A stretch of DNA of 64,000 nucleotides from Bacteroides acidifaciens (GTDB lineage: Bacteria; Bacteroidota; Bacteroidia; Bacteroidales; Bacteroidaceae): positions 1-64,000 of the forward strand of contig NZ_JANJZR010000017.1 of NCBI RefSeq assembly GCF_024623065.1, read 5' to 3'. Shown here one piece after another: positions 42,461 through 50,924 of this stretch. Each line of letters opens with the position of its first letter. Positions within the stretch are counted from its first letter, which is position 1. The notes beneath the pieces are model-generated. The model saw only the letters and a list, made by a program, of their open reading frames with translations, had not been told where the DNA came from and ran no database searches. Both the position numbers and the translations under genes were made by a program.

Positions 42461-42961
42461 ATGAGTAAAATATCAATCATCGCCGCCGTAGACCAACGTA
42501 TGGCAATAGGCTTTCAGAATAAACTTCTTTTTTGGTTACCCAACGACTTGAAGCGTTTCAAGTCGCTGACTACCGGAAATACGATTATAATGGGACGTAA
42601 AACTTTCGAATCTCTTCCGAAAGGCGCGTTGCCTAATCGCAGAAACGTGGTATTATCCTCGAATCCGGCAACCGAATGTCCCGGCACAGAAGTTTTTCCT
42701 TCACTCGAAGCTGCCCTGCAAAGCTGCCGGGAAGATGAACATGTATATATCATCGGCGGTGCAAGCATTTATCGTCAAGCGCTCCCTTTTGCAGACGAAC
42801 TCTGCCTGACTGAGATAGACAGCACTGCTCCGGAAGCCGATGTCTATTTTCCGGAAGTCTCTCCGGAGATATGGCAAGAAAAAAGCAGAGAAACTCATCC
42901 TGCGGATGAGAAACATCTCTGCTCCTATGCTTTCGTGGACTACGTGAAAAAACAATTATAG
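42461..42961 (+). CDS. folA: Dihydrofolate reductase
   Basis: 166 residues. It reduces dihydrofolate with NADPH. Signatures are IIAAVDQRMAIG, LPNDLKRFKSLT, the MGRKTFESLP block and YIIGGASIYRQAL. Starts 5 bp after thyA. Its last 23 bp begin a three-unit tandem repeat that continues past the stop (42938-43006). Confidence 0.97.
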   Translation: MSKISIIAAVDQRMAIGFQNKLLFWLPNDLKRFKSLTTGNTIIMGRKTFESLPKGALPNRRNVVLSSNPATECPGTEVFPSLEAALQSCREDEHVYIIGGASIYRQALPFADELCLTEIDSTAPEADVYFPEVSPEIWQEKSRETHPADEKHLCSYAFVDYVKKQL

Positions 42962-43006
42962 ACTACGTGAAAAATAATTTGCAGACTATGTGAGATAGTT
43001 TGCCTG
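42938..43006. repeat. Three exact-period 23-bp repeats across the folA stop
   Basis: GACTACGTGAAAAAACAATT (start of unit 1, 42938), GACTACGTGAAAAATAATTT (unit 2, 42961) and GACTATGTGAGATAGTTTGC (unit 3, 42984) are each 23 bp. Unit 1 is coding; units 2 and 3 are decayed copies of the gene end. Confidence 0.75.
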
Positions 43007-43036
43007 TTTTCTCTTTCCGTCTGCCCCGAATATTGA

Positions 43037-43516
43037 TTAATCTTCGTCTTCTACGTCGACCATTATAGGCATTTGCCGCTTAATGGCTTCGTGGAAGGAG
43101 ATTAGCGTTTCCGTACGCGCCAAGCCCAATGGCTGCAACTTATCGTGAATGATACTCAGCAAGTGATGGTTATTCTTGGCGTAAATCTTGATAAACATAT
43201 CATATTTTCCGGTAGTGAAATGACATTCCACCACTTCCGGGATAGCTTCCAATGCTTTTGTCACCGAATCAAAAGATTCGGGGTCTTTTAGGTATATGCC
43301 AATATAAGCACAAGTTTCGTATCCTACTTTTTCGGGGTCAATAACATATTCCGAGCCTTTAAGTATTCCCAAGTTAGTCAGTTTCTGAATACGCTGATGA
43401 ATAGCAGCACCGGAAACATTGCAAGCTCTTGCCACTTCCAGAAAAGGAATGCGGGCGTTACCTGCTATCAGCTTCAGTATTTGCTCATCTAAAGTATCTA
43501 ATTGATGATGTCCCAT
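43037..43516 (-). CDS. Lrp/AsnC-family transcription regulator
   Basis: 159 residues. The N-terminal winged HTH is LDEQILKLIAGNARIPFLEVARACNVSGAAIHQRIQKL, recognisable by ARIPFLEVA and IHQRIQKL. The C-terminal RAM (ligand-binding) domain follows, with ECHFTTGKYDMFIKIYAKN. It probably senses an amino acid and forms octamers. No amino acid gene is adjacent, so the regulon may be global. Confidence 0.92.
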   Translation of the reverse strand: MGHHQLDTLDEQILKLIAGNARIPFLEVARACNVSGAAIHQRIQKLTNLGILKGSEYVIDPEKVGYETCAYIGIYLKDPESFDSVTKALEAIPEVVECHFTTGKYDMFIKIYAKNNHHLLSIIHDKLQPLGLARTETLISFHEAIKRQMPIMVDVEDED

Positions 43517-43556
43517 GTTTTTAAATCAAATTGTCTTTGTCAGTGAATCTTTTGTG

Positions 43557-43564
43557 CAAAGTTA
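43557..43564 (-). promoter_or_regulatory. -7 box of the Lrp-family gene
   Basis: Minus-strand TAACTTTG, about 41 bp upstream of the ATG at 43516. Confidence 0.45.
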
Positions 43565-43637
43565 GCGATTTTCCGGCAACAAATACTATGATCTATTACT
43601 TTTATTTGTAGGAAGCAGACAAATCAATAATAGTTTG

Positions 43638-43645
43638 TATCTTTG
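43638..43645 (+). promoter_or_regulatory. -7 box of the M64 peptidase gene
   Basis: TATCTTTG, 26 bp before the ATG at 43671. It shows that the longer frame beginning at 43635 starts inside the promoter and cannot be the true start. Confidence 0.6.
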
Positions 43646-43670
43646 TAAAAAACATAAATATACCATTTAT

Positions 43671-44951
43671 ATGAAACAAATTTGCTGTATCGTTCTATTC
43701 TTCTTCATTGTCGTAGAAGTTCATGCACAGAACTTTGCCGACTATTTTCAAAACAAAACATTGCGAGTGGACTATATCTTTACCGGAGATTCCAAGCAAC
43801 AGGCTATCTATCTGGACGAACTGTCACAGTTCCCTTCCTGGGCGGGTCGCCAGCATCATTTGTCCGAACTTCCGCTGGAAGGCAACGGACAAATCATCGT
43901 AAAAGACCTCGCTACCAAACAGTGTATTTATAAGACTTCCTTCTCTTCCCTATTTCAAGAGTGGCTGACCACGGACGAAGCTAAAGGAACAGCAAAGGGA
44001 TTCGAGAACACATTTCTTCTCCCATTCCCCAAACAACCGGTTGAAGTGGAAGTGGCTCTCTATTCTCCACGTAGAGAAGTTATAGCGAACTACAAGCATA
44101 TTGTCCACCCTGATGATATTCTGATTCATAAACGTGGCGTGTCACATGCCACTCCACACCGTTATATGCTCCAAAACGGTAATGAGAAAGATTGTATCGA
44201 TGTCGCTATCCTTGCCGAAGGGTACACTGAAAAGGAAATGGATTTATTTTACCAGGATGCGCAAATAGCCTGTGAAAGCTTGTTCTCACACGAACCATTC
44301 CGTTCCATGAAGGATAAGTTCAATATCGTTGCCGTCGCCAGTCCGTCTACGGACAGCGGTGTCAGTGTCCCCCGCGAGAACCAGTGGAAACAAACAGCCG
44401 TCCACTCACATTTCGATACTTTCTACTCGGAACGTTATCTGACTACAAGTCGGGTGAAAGCCATCCATAACGCCTTGGCGGGTATTCCTTACGAGCATAT
44501 TATTATTCTTGCCAATACCGACGTATATGGTGGCGGTGGAATCTACAACTCCTATACGCTGACTACCGCCCATCATCCGATGTTCAAACCGGTAGTAGTC
44601 CACGAATTCGGACACAGCTTCGCCGGATTGGCTGACGAATATTTCTATGAGGACGATACAATGACAGATACTTATCCGCTGGATATTGAACCGTGGGAAC
44701 AGAACATCTCAACGCGAGTGGACTTTACTTCCAAATGGGAGAACATACTCCCTTCCGACACGCCAACACCCACTCCTATTGCTGAAAAGAAAAAATATCC
44801 GGTAGGTGTCTATGAAGGGGCTGGTTATTCTGCCAAAGGTATTTATCGCCCCGCCTATGATTGCCGTATGAAAACAAACGGATACCCTGAATTTTGTCCG
44901 GTTTGCCAACGCGCCATCCGCCGGGTAATCGAATTTTATATTCCTCAATGA
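43671..44951 (+). CDS. M64 (IgA peptidase family) secreted metalloprotease
   Basis: 426 residues from MKQICCIVLF with a signal peptide ending EVHAQ. The N-terminal ~150 residues form the M64 N-terminal domain. The zinc motif is VVHEFGHSFAGLADEYFY (HExxHxxxGLxDE). A late CRMKTNG...FCPVCQRAI segment is typical of the family. It is exported, probably periplasmic or surface-linked. The Clostridium prototype cuts IgA; Bacteroides members have unproven substrates. Single gene. Confidence 0.9.
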   Translation: MKQICCIVLFFFIVVEVHAQNFADYFQNKTLRVDYIFTGDSKQQAIYLDELSQFPSWAGRQHHLSELPLEGNGQIIVKDLATKQCIYKTSFSSLFQEWLTTDEAKGTAKGFENTFLLPFPKQPVEVEVALYSPRREVIANYKHIVHPDDILIHKRGVSHATPHRYMLQNGNEKDCIDVAILAEGYTEKEMDLFYQDAQIACESLFSHEPFRSMKDKFNIVAVASPSTDSGVSVPRENQWKQTAVHSHFDTFYSERYLTTSRVKAIHNALAGIPYEHIIILANTDVYGGGGIYNSYTLTTAHHPMFKPVVVHEFGHSFAGLADEYFYEDDTMTDTYPLDIEPWEQNISTRVDFTSKWENILPSDTPTPTPIAEKKKYPVGVYEGAGYSAKGIYRPAYDCRMKTNGYPEFCPVCQRAIRRVIEFYIPQ

Positions 44952-44988
44952 TTAGATTATATTTAGTATAAACTTAACCCTCAACCGC

Positions 44989-45525
44989 ATGATTAGACTT
45001 CAACCGATTAACACATCGGATTTCCAACATTACAAGTTTATGGAAGAACTGCTTATAGATGCATTTCCACCAGAAGAATACCGCGAGTTGAACCAACTGC
45101 GCGAATACACCGACCGCGTGGGCAACTTTCACAACAACATCATCTTTGATGATGACCTGCCTATCGGCTTTATCACCTACTGGGACTTCGACAGTTTCTA
45201 CTATGTAGAGCATTTCGCCACTAATCCCGCCCTACGAAATTGCGGATACGGGAAACGTACTCTCGAATACCTATGCAACTACTTGAAACAGCCCATTGTT
45301 CTCGAAGTTGAACGCCCAATAGAAGACATGGCAAAACGCCGCATCGGATTCTACCAGCGCCAAGGTTTTGTCTTGTGGGAGAAAGACTATTATCAGCCGC
45401 CTTATAAGCCGGGAGATAACTTCCTGCCTATGTACTTAATGGTACATGACAATCTTGATCCTGAAAAAGATTATGAAGAAATAAAACATAAACTTCATAC
45501 AGTCGTTTACGGGGTAAAAGAATAA
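44989..45525 (+). CDS. GNAT-family N-acetyltransferase
   Basis: 178 residues. The acetyl-CoA motif A is in HFATNPALRNCGYGKRTLEYL (RNCGYG matching Q/RxxGxG), preceded by a beta strand FITYWDFDSFYYVE. The substrate is unknown. It lies 37 bp after the M64 gene and may be co-transcribed. A strong bidirectional hairpin follows. Confidence 0.82.
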   Translation: MIRLQPINTSDFQHYKFMEELLIDAFPPEEYRELNQLREYTDRVGNFHNNIIFDDDLPIGFITYWDFDSFYYVEHFATNPALRNCGYGKRTLEYLCNYLKQPIVLEVERPIEDMAKRRIGFYQRQGFVLWEKDYYQPPYKPGDNFLPMYLMVHDNLDPEKDYEEIKHKLHTVVYGVKE

Positions 45526-45641
45526 AAAGGTAAGCACATCAGTAATCACATAAAATGGCTATATACAATCACAATCCTACAACTTAACCAAAGAATAGAA
45601 GACTGATAAAATGAAGATTACAAATAAAAGATTAACCAAAT

Positions 45642-45681
45642 AAAGAAAGGGCTTCCAAATGATTTTGGAAGCCCTTTCTTT
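45642..45681. terminator. Bidirectional intrinsic terminator (18-bp stem)
   Basis: AAAGAAAGGGCTTCCAAA (45642-45659) pairs perfectly with TTTGGAAGCCCTTTCTTT (45664-45681). It ends the GNAT transcript on the right and the ExbB/ExbD transcript on the left. Confidence 0.92.
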
Positions 45682-45701
45682 CATATAGTTGAATTAACTA
45701 A

Positions 45702-46172
45702 TTATTTTTCACCACGTTTAGTAGCAGAGTAGTTAATCTTCAAAGCGTAAGATTTTCTAAGAGCATTTTTTACGTCAGTAATAATACCCATCTTAGTCTT
45801 TTGGTCTACTTTCAGAGACACAGTCATTTTTGCTGCGTCACCCTCATTCATACTAGCACGTTCCTGGAAGATAAAGTCTTGTACCTCGCCAACTTCAGCG
45901 TAGCTGTCGTTGAGCTGAATACGACTTTCAGTACCCATTTTCGCGCGATATTCCTGAGTAGGTTCACCTACATAAATGAATGTCACCAGTGATTTCTTCT
46001 CCAGTTTTTCGAGTTCAGTACCTTGCGGAAGTGTAAACTGCACCTTTAATGTTACCTCACGCATTGTTGTTACAATCATAAAGAAGAACAACAAAGTAAA
46101 GATAAGGTCAGGCAACGAAGAAGTATTCAATGCCGGCATTTCACGTTTACCAGTCTTATTAAATTTTCCCAT
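45702..46172 (-). CDS. exbD: ExbD-family biopolymer transport protein (second copy)
   Basis: 156 residues. An N-terminal cytoplasmic part (GKFNKTGKREMPALNTSSLP) is followed by one helix with the proton-path Asp in SLPDLIFTLLFFFMI, then a periplasmic domain. With ExbB it harvests proton-motive force for TonB. It is three bases after the first ExbD and last in the operon. Confidence 0.92.
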   Translation of the reverse strand: MGKFNKTGKREMPALNTSSLPDLIFTLLFFFMIVTTMREVTLKVQFTLPQGTELEKLEKKSLVTFIYVGEPTQEYRAKMGTESRIQLNDSYAEVGEVQDFIFQERASMNEGDAAKMTVSLKVDQKTKMGIITDVKNALRKSYALKINYSATKRGEK

Positions 46173-46175
46173 TAC

Positions 46176-46769
46176 TTACTTCTTTTTTTCTCCGTATTTT
46201 TTAGGTTCTGCCTCAGAAATTCTCTGCGGGAAGATTTCACGAATAGCTTTCTGCTGTTCATCACTCAAATCCGCATAGGGTCTTTGCCATTTTTCCTGAG
46301 CTATCTCGTCTCTCAATTCATTATATGCAGCAACGAGTTCGTTCTGCACACTGATGTATGCCTGATAAGAAGATCCACGGTCATTCTGCAAAGAAATTAC
46401 ATGCTTGTCGTTAACCAGATATGTACCGAAAAACTCCACATTTTTCTGTGTCTTTTCAGGCATGTTCTCTGCGTTATTAACGTTAGCAATAAATTCTTTA
46501 GCCTTATCTCTCAACTGATCAACGCCGATATAATCATTACCGCACATCAAAGCATCATCCTTATTCAGATAAACCTGCAAGACGTTACGTTCTTTGATCT
46601 TATCCGTATTCTGTTGGTCTTGATCTTCGGGTGGCGGTGGCAAAAGTCTTGCCAAACCACGGTCCGTATCCATTGATGTCGTAATCAAGAAGAAGATCAG
46701 CAACAAGAAAGCGATATCTGCCGTAGAACTTGAGTTAATATCAGGAACTTTTCTTTTTCCTTTTGCCAT
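46176..46769 (-). CDS. exbD: ExbD-family biopolymer transport protein (first copy)
   Basis: 197 residues. The helix STADIAFLLLIFFLITTSMD contains the conserved Asp. The periplasmic part is ~40 residues longer than in the second copy and includes an inserted helical region (FFGTYLVNDKHVISL...). It is 35 bp downstream of the 161-residue membrane protein. Two different ExbDs with one ExbB is common in Bacteroidota. Confidence 0.92.
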   Translation of the reverse strand: MAKGKRKVPDINSSSTADIAFLLLIFFLITTSMDTDRGLARLLPPPPEDQDQQNTDKIKERNVLQVYLNKDDALMCGNDYIGVDQLRDKAKEFIANVNNAENMPEKTQKNVEFFGTYLVNDKHVISLQNDRGSSYQAYISVQNELVAAYNELRDEIAQEKWQRPYADLSDEQQKAIREIFPQRISEAEPKKYGEKKK

Positions 46770-46804
46770 TGTTATTACTTATTTAATTGAGTCTCCCCAA
46801 TTGA

Positions 46805-47290
46805 TTACGATAATTTTTTCTTTATACCACTTGCGATGATTGCAACAATTGTCACAAACAACAAGATGTAAATAGAATAAAGGAACATATCAGTCAGTTT
46901 CAGCCAGAAAGGAACGTTGTCCGTACCGCTATAACCCGGAATTTGCATCGGTGTACCGTCACCCATAGACCAAGCTACGACTAAAACAACAACCAAAAGC
47001 ACCAAACCAAGTAAAGACTTAATTGCATTTGCCGGACTATCTTTCAAAGCTGCGCCAAATTGGAATACAGCAGCAATAACAGTAGCAGCAACAGCCAAAC
47101 CAAACAATACATAAATAAGAATCAGCAAAGTATTGGTATGTGCCGGTTGCCACATTTCAGGATCTACTCCTACAACAACATCCGCACCCTGAGCATCACC
47201 ACCGAGATAGAAAAGTCCCAGCACAATGAGGATGACAGCAAACATCGCATACAAAGCATAATACGATATTCTATATGTTAACTTACTCAT
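46805..47290 (-). CDS. Membrane protein of the ExbB/ExbD operon, function unknown
   Basis: 161 residues with about four hydrophobic helices (YALYAMFAVILIVLGLFYL, LLILIYVLFGLAVAATVIAA, SLLGLVLLVVVLVVAWSM, YSIYILLFVTIVAIIASGI). It lies between exbB (6 bp away) and exbD, so it is probably an added subunit of the TonB motor. This gene is conserved at this position in Bacteroidota. No catalytic motif. Confidence 0.85.
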   Translation of the reverse strand: MSKLTYRISYYALYAMFAVILIVLGLFYLGGDAQGADVVVGVDPEMWQPAHTNTLLILIYVLFGLAVAATVIAAVFQFGAALKDSPANAIKSLLGLVLLVVVLVVAWSMGDGTPMQIPGYSGTDNVPFWLKLTDMFLYSIYILLFVTIVAIIASGIKKKLS

Positions 47291-47296
47291 TTCGAA

Positions 47297-48097
47297 TTAT
47301 TTTTTGTATTTCAGATCATATTTGATTACCATGTCAAGCAGAGAGATAGAAGAATCTTCCATTTCGCTTGTAAGAGCTTCAATCTTAGCAAGTACGTAGT
47401 TGTAGAACACTTGAAGGATCAAAGCAACGATCAAACCGAAGATAGTTGTAATCAAGGCAACTTTCATACCACCAGCAACAACCGTCGGAGAGATATCACC
47501 TACCTGTTGGATTTTGTCGAACGCTTGCACCATACCAATTACAGTACCCAAGAATCCGAGTGACGGAGCCATTGCGATAAACAGTGTGATCCAAGAACAT
47601 CCTTTTTCAAGGTAACCTGCCTGTACACCACCGTAGGATACAACTGACTTTTCAACAACGTCAATACCCTGGTCAATTCTCATCAGACCTTGGTAGTAGA
47701 TAGAAGCAACCGGACCTCTCGTGTTACGAGCAATGTCTTTAGCAGCTTCAACATCACCTTTTTCCAAAGCAGCTTCGATAGATGCCATAAATTTCTTTGT
47801 GTTGATTTCAGCCAAACTCAAATAGATGATACGTTCAATACAGAAAGCCAAACCGATCACCAAAGCGACAGCTACCAAACTCATGAAAGATGCAGTACCT
47901 TCAATGAATTTAACTTTCAGTTCTTTGTGAATACCACCTTCTTCTGCAACAGGAGCAACAGCGGTAGTCTCAGCAGCAGGAGCAACAGCTTGTTGTTCAG
48001 TTTGTTCTGCTGCAGGAGCATCTTGAGCCTGAGCAAGTTGAATAGAGCCAAATGTAAAGGCACCAATCACAGCAACAATTGCGAATAACTTTTTCAT
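47297..48097 (-). CDS. exbB: MotA/TolQ/ExbB proton-channel protein
   Basis: 266 residues. It has a signal-like N-terminus, an Ala/Glu/Gln-rich periplasmic stretch (residues ~25-55, EQTEQQAVAPAAETTAVAPV), then three helices of the ExbB fold. The channel helix signature is APSLGFLGTVIGMVQAFDKI, followed by VALITTIFGLIVALILQVFYNY. It forms the pentameric stator around ExbD that powers TonB receptors such as the XusA-like protein here. First gene of the minus-strand exb operon. Confidence 0.93.
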   Translation of the reverse strand: MKKLFAIVAVIGAFTFGSIQLAQAQDAPAAEQTEQQAVAPAAETTAVAPVAEEGGIHKELKVKFIEGTASFMSLVAVALVIGLAFCIERIIYLSLAEINTKKFMASIEAALEKGDVEAAKDIARNTRGPVASIYYQGLMRIDQGIDVVEKSVVSYGGVQAGYLEKGCSWITLFIAMAPSLGFLGTVIGMVQAFDKIQQVGDISPTVVAGGMKVALITTIFGLIVALILQVFYNYVLAKIEALTSEMEDSSISLLDMVIKYDLKYKK

Positions 48098-48168
48098 TGT
48101 GTGTCTAATTTTTAAGATTAATTAATTGATTATTATTGTTATTACTTCTCGTTCCGTTTTCAATTCTG

Positions 48169-48256
48169 CGGAGAGACGGGGATTCGAACCCCGGATACGC
48201 TTTAGGCGTATACACGCTTTCCAGGCGTGCCTCTTCAACCACTCGAGCATCTCTCC
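48169..48256 (-). tRNA. tRNA-Ser (anticodon GGA)
   Basis: The minus strand folds as a class II tRNA. Acceptor GGAGAGA pairs with TCTCTCC, discriminator G. The anticodon loop reads CTGGAAA. There is a long variable arm (TATACGCC...GGCGTAT-like) and the T-arm GGGGTTCGAATCCCC. 88 nt, no encoded CCA. Confidence 0.97.
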
Positions 48257-48376
48257 TTATAAGTTTTCCGCATTTTCAGCTACAAATGTATCCTTTTTTT
48301 TCTTTTCTTGAAGCATTATCTCTTTTTTATCTTGAATAAATACTGCAAATTAATATAATTTAAAACCTTTCGAACC

Positions 48377-49153
48377 TTATTTGCGGATTCCAAACACTTT
48401 TAGTGCATTTTCCGAAGTGACCTGAGACACGTATTCAGAGGGCATCCGATAAATTTCCGCCACTTTTGCGAGAGTGTCCTTCACATTCGCGCTTTCATTC
48501 CGCTTGCCACGGTTCGGAACCGGAGTTAAATACGGAGAGTCTGTTTCGAGCACGATACGTTCCAAAGGAACTGTCAGCAATGTCTCCGGCAGAGTTGATT
48601 TTTTAAAGGTGACTACTCCATTAATGCCTAGCATGAATCCTTCAAATTCCAGCAACTTTGAAGCTTCTTCAGGCGTACCGGTGAAACTATGAAAAATACC
48701 GGTGAGCGAAGTATGTTTATAGGGTTCCATTACCTTATATATATACTCAAAAGCATCTCTTGAATGAATGACAATCGGCAACCGATATTCGAGCGCCCAT
48801 TCAATCTGCTTTTCAAAGACCAGCAGTTGTTCCTTCAAGAAGGTCTTGTCCCAATAAAGGTCAAGGCCAATTTCACCGATAGCGACATACTGATTGAAGC
48901 CAGCCAACTGCTCCTGCACAACTGCCAATTCCTGTTCATATGTTTCATTGACCGAGGTGGGATGCAATCCGACCATCGGATAGCAAAAACCCGGATAATC
49001 AGCACATACAGACAGCATCGGTTCAATTGTCGTACTATCTATATTCGGCATAAAGATAGACGAAACGCCGACTTTGCGTGCACGCTCCATCACTTGTGGC
49101 AAATCTTCCGAAAATTCTTCTAAAAAAAGATGAGAGTGAGTATCTACAAGCAT
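48377..49153 (-). CDS. tatD: TatD-family metal-dependent deoxyribonuclease
   Basis: 258 residues. Metal-binding blocks are VDTHSHLF (start), EIGLDLYWDK, VIHSRDAFEY, GIFHSFTG and LETDSPYLTP. It acts as a 3'-5' exonuclease or D-aminoacyl-type hydrolase in the cytoplasm. It overlaps the upstream 239-residue gene by 10 bp, so the two are translated together. Confidence 0.93.
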   Translation of the reverse strand: MLVDTHSHLFLEEFSEDLPQVMERARKVGVSSIFMPNIDSTTIEPMLSVCADYPGFCYPMVGLHPTSVNETYEQELAVVQEQLAGFNQYVAIGEIGLDLYWDKTFLKEQLLVFEKQIEWALEYRLPIVIHSRDAFEYIYKVMEPYKHTSLTGIFHSFTGTPEEASKLLEFEGFMLGINGVVTFKKSTLPETLLTVPLERIVLETDSPYLTPVPNRGKRNESANVKDTLAKVAEIYRMPSEYVSQVTSENALKVFGIRK

Positions 49154-49863
49154 GATATTTTGTTTTCTTCTTTTACTTTTTCACTGGAACGGTAATAATA
49201 TATCAAACCGTAATCACGGCATTTTTCCAGTCGAGCTTCATTGGGAGTAACGTCCTGATAGTTAGCTTCAACCTGATTCCAAATATCCAATATCAATTCG
49301 TCGGCACGATCGCGCATGGAAGCCAGTTCGTCAAGACTCCGACTCGTCAGTGCCTGATAATTCTTCTGGCGTTCGTAACTGTCAAGAAAGATATCATAAT
49401 GCACTTTCACACGGGCAATAGTAGGATTATAAATAGGTATGCCACCTTGGGACATCCGCCGTTGCTCACCATCAATGATTCTCTTTCCCCACTCCACCAA
49501 CGCCGCTTCGCTCAGCAAATCCGGCACAGTGTTCGTATCGGGCAGACCGTATAAATCTTTATGTGCTACTTTTATTTCATCGCGAAGCACAGCCAGATTG
49601 AGCACTTGGATAAAATGAGAGATATACAGCCGGGCGGTTTTCACATTCGACTGATGTTTTCGGCTCGCTCGCGACTGGTTATCATAGCATTGCGTATAAT
49701 AAATTTGCGCCGCTTCGAATCTTTGCAGGAAATTGCGTGCTTCAAACAAAGTCTTTAGTGTAATTGCCAAGTCGCGTACATTATACAGTTCTCCTTTTTC
49801 GACCGCTGTTTTCAACGCCCGCACCCTTGCCTGGTCTGTATTTGGTAATCGTCTGTATGGCAT
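49144..49863 (-). CDS. Conserved Bacteroidota protein of unknown function
   Basis: 239 residues, soluble and helical, no signal peptide. Notable blocks are KSTARLYISHF-like helices (VKTARLYISHFIQVLNLAV) and the repeated Tyr/Arg motifs (YDIFLDSYERQKNYQ). It overlaps tatD by 10 bp and follows the polyprenyl synthase by 15 bp, so the three form one operon. I do not recognise a named domain. Confidence 0.75.
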   Translation of the reverse strand: MPYRRLPNTDQARVRALKTAVEKGELYNVRDLAITLKTLFEARNFLQRFEAAQIYYTQCYDNQSRASRKHQSNVKTARLYISHFIQVLNLAVLRDEIKVAHKDLYGLPDTNTVPDLLSEAALVEWGKRIIDGEQRRMSQGGIPIYNPTIARVKVHYDIFLDSYERQKNYQALTSRSLDELASMRDRADELILDIWNQVEANYQDVTPNEARLEKCRDYGLIYYYRSSEKVKEENKISCL

Positions 49864-49878
49864 ATTTCAAGAACTTAG

Positions 49879-50853
49879 TTACACTTCACGATACATCAGT
49901 AATTTTACCAAGTTTTTCAGTTCTTTTTTTCTGTCCTCTGGCACAGCTACCGCCGAAAGGCTTTCCATGGCAAGTGTATAATATTCGCGCATCTTGTTTT
50001 CGCAGACATTACGAATATTCAGTTGATTATACAGTTCCGTCACTGCCGCTATTTTCTCAGCAGGCTGACAGGTTTCAGCATTCAGCCAACGGTCCAGTTC
50101 TTCTCTTTGCTTTTCGTCCGCACGATCCAGTGCCTTGATAAGCATATATGTTTTTTTGTTACAAAGAATATCGCCGCCTATTTTCTTACCGAACACTTCC
50201 GAATCACCATAAACGTCCAACAAATCATCTTGCAACTGGAATGCGACTCCTATATGCATTCCGAAATTATACAGGTTGTCGGCATCTTCGGCAGTCGCTC
50301 CTGCCAGAATAGCACCAATTTTGAGACTACCTGCCAGCAACACAGCTGTTTTCAGGCGAATCATTTCGATATATTCATCCTCGGTGACATCACAGCGGGA
50401 TTCAAATTCCATATCCAGTTGCTGTCCTTCACAAATTTCAAGTGTAGTCAGGTTGAACAGTTCCATCACTTCTTTCAAATGCTCCGTCGGACAAGCTGTC
50501 ATGTAGCGAATCGCCAAAATCAGCATAGCATCTCCTGAAAGCACGGCAGTGTTATCGTTCCAGACCTTGTGTACGGTGGGCTTCCCCCTGCGCATATCCG
50601 AACGGTCCATCAAATCATCATGCAGCAATGTGTGGTTGTGATAAACTTCGATAGCTATGGCAGGATCGTAGACAGATGCTACATCCTCACGATACAAGTT
50701 ATACGCCATCAACATTAATACAGGACGTATCCGCTTCCCCCCTAAAGAAAGAATGTATTCAATTGGTTCATAGAGCCCTTTCGGTGTCCGAGTAAACTGT
50801 ATTTCAGAAATATGATTGTTTATTTTATCAAGTAGTTGAGAAGCTGTGAACAT
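49879..50853 (-). CDS. Polyprenyl (octaprenyl-type) diphosphate synthase
   Basis: 324 residues. It condenses isopentenyl diphosphate units onto an allylic primer. The Asp-rich sites are LLHDDLMDRSDMRRGKP (FARM) and FQLQDDLLDVYGD (SARM), preceded by GGKRIRPVLMLMA. It supplies prenyl chains for menaquinone or undecaprenyl-type carriers, a link to menA and dxr/ispH in this window. Product chain length cannot be read directly. Confidence 0.92.
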   Translation of the reverse strand: MFTASQLLDKINNHISEIQFTRTPKGLYEPIEYILSLGGKRIRPVLMLMAYNLYREDVASVYDPAIAIEVYHNHTLLHDDLMDRSDMRRGKPTVHKVWNDNTAVLSGDAMLILAIRYMTACPTEHLKEVMELFNLTTLEICEGQQLDMEFESRCDVTEDEYIEMIRLKTAVLLAGSLKIGAILAGATAEDADNLYNFGMHIGVAFQLQDDLLDVYGDSEVFGKKIGGDILCNKKTYMLIKALDRADEKQREELDRWLNAETCQPAEKIAAVTELYNQLNIRNVCENKMREYYTLAMESLSAVAVPEDRKKELKNLVKLLMYREV

Positions 50854-50880
50854 GATGGATGAAAATATTAATGAATGAAA

Positions 50881-50907
50881 AAAGAGGCTGCCGTAAGCAG
50901 CCTCTTT
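50881..50907 (-). terminator. Intrinsic terminator of tonB
   Basis: AAAGAGGCTGC (50881-50891) and GCAGCCTCTTT (50897-50907) form an 11-bp stem. On the minus strand a TTTTTT run follows, ending the tonB transcript before the prenyl synthase gene. Confidence 0.9.
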
Positions 50908-50924
50908 AATTATTGAGTTACAAA

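Noticed and set aside
43635-43670. Longer N-terminus for the M64 peptidase
   Set aside because: It begins inside the -7 box, and the signal peptide starts at 43671.
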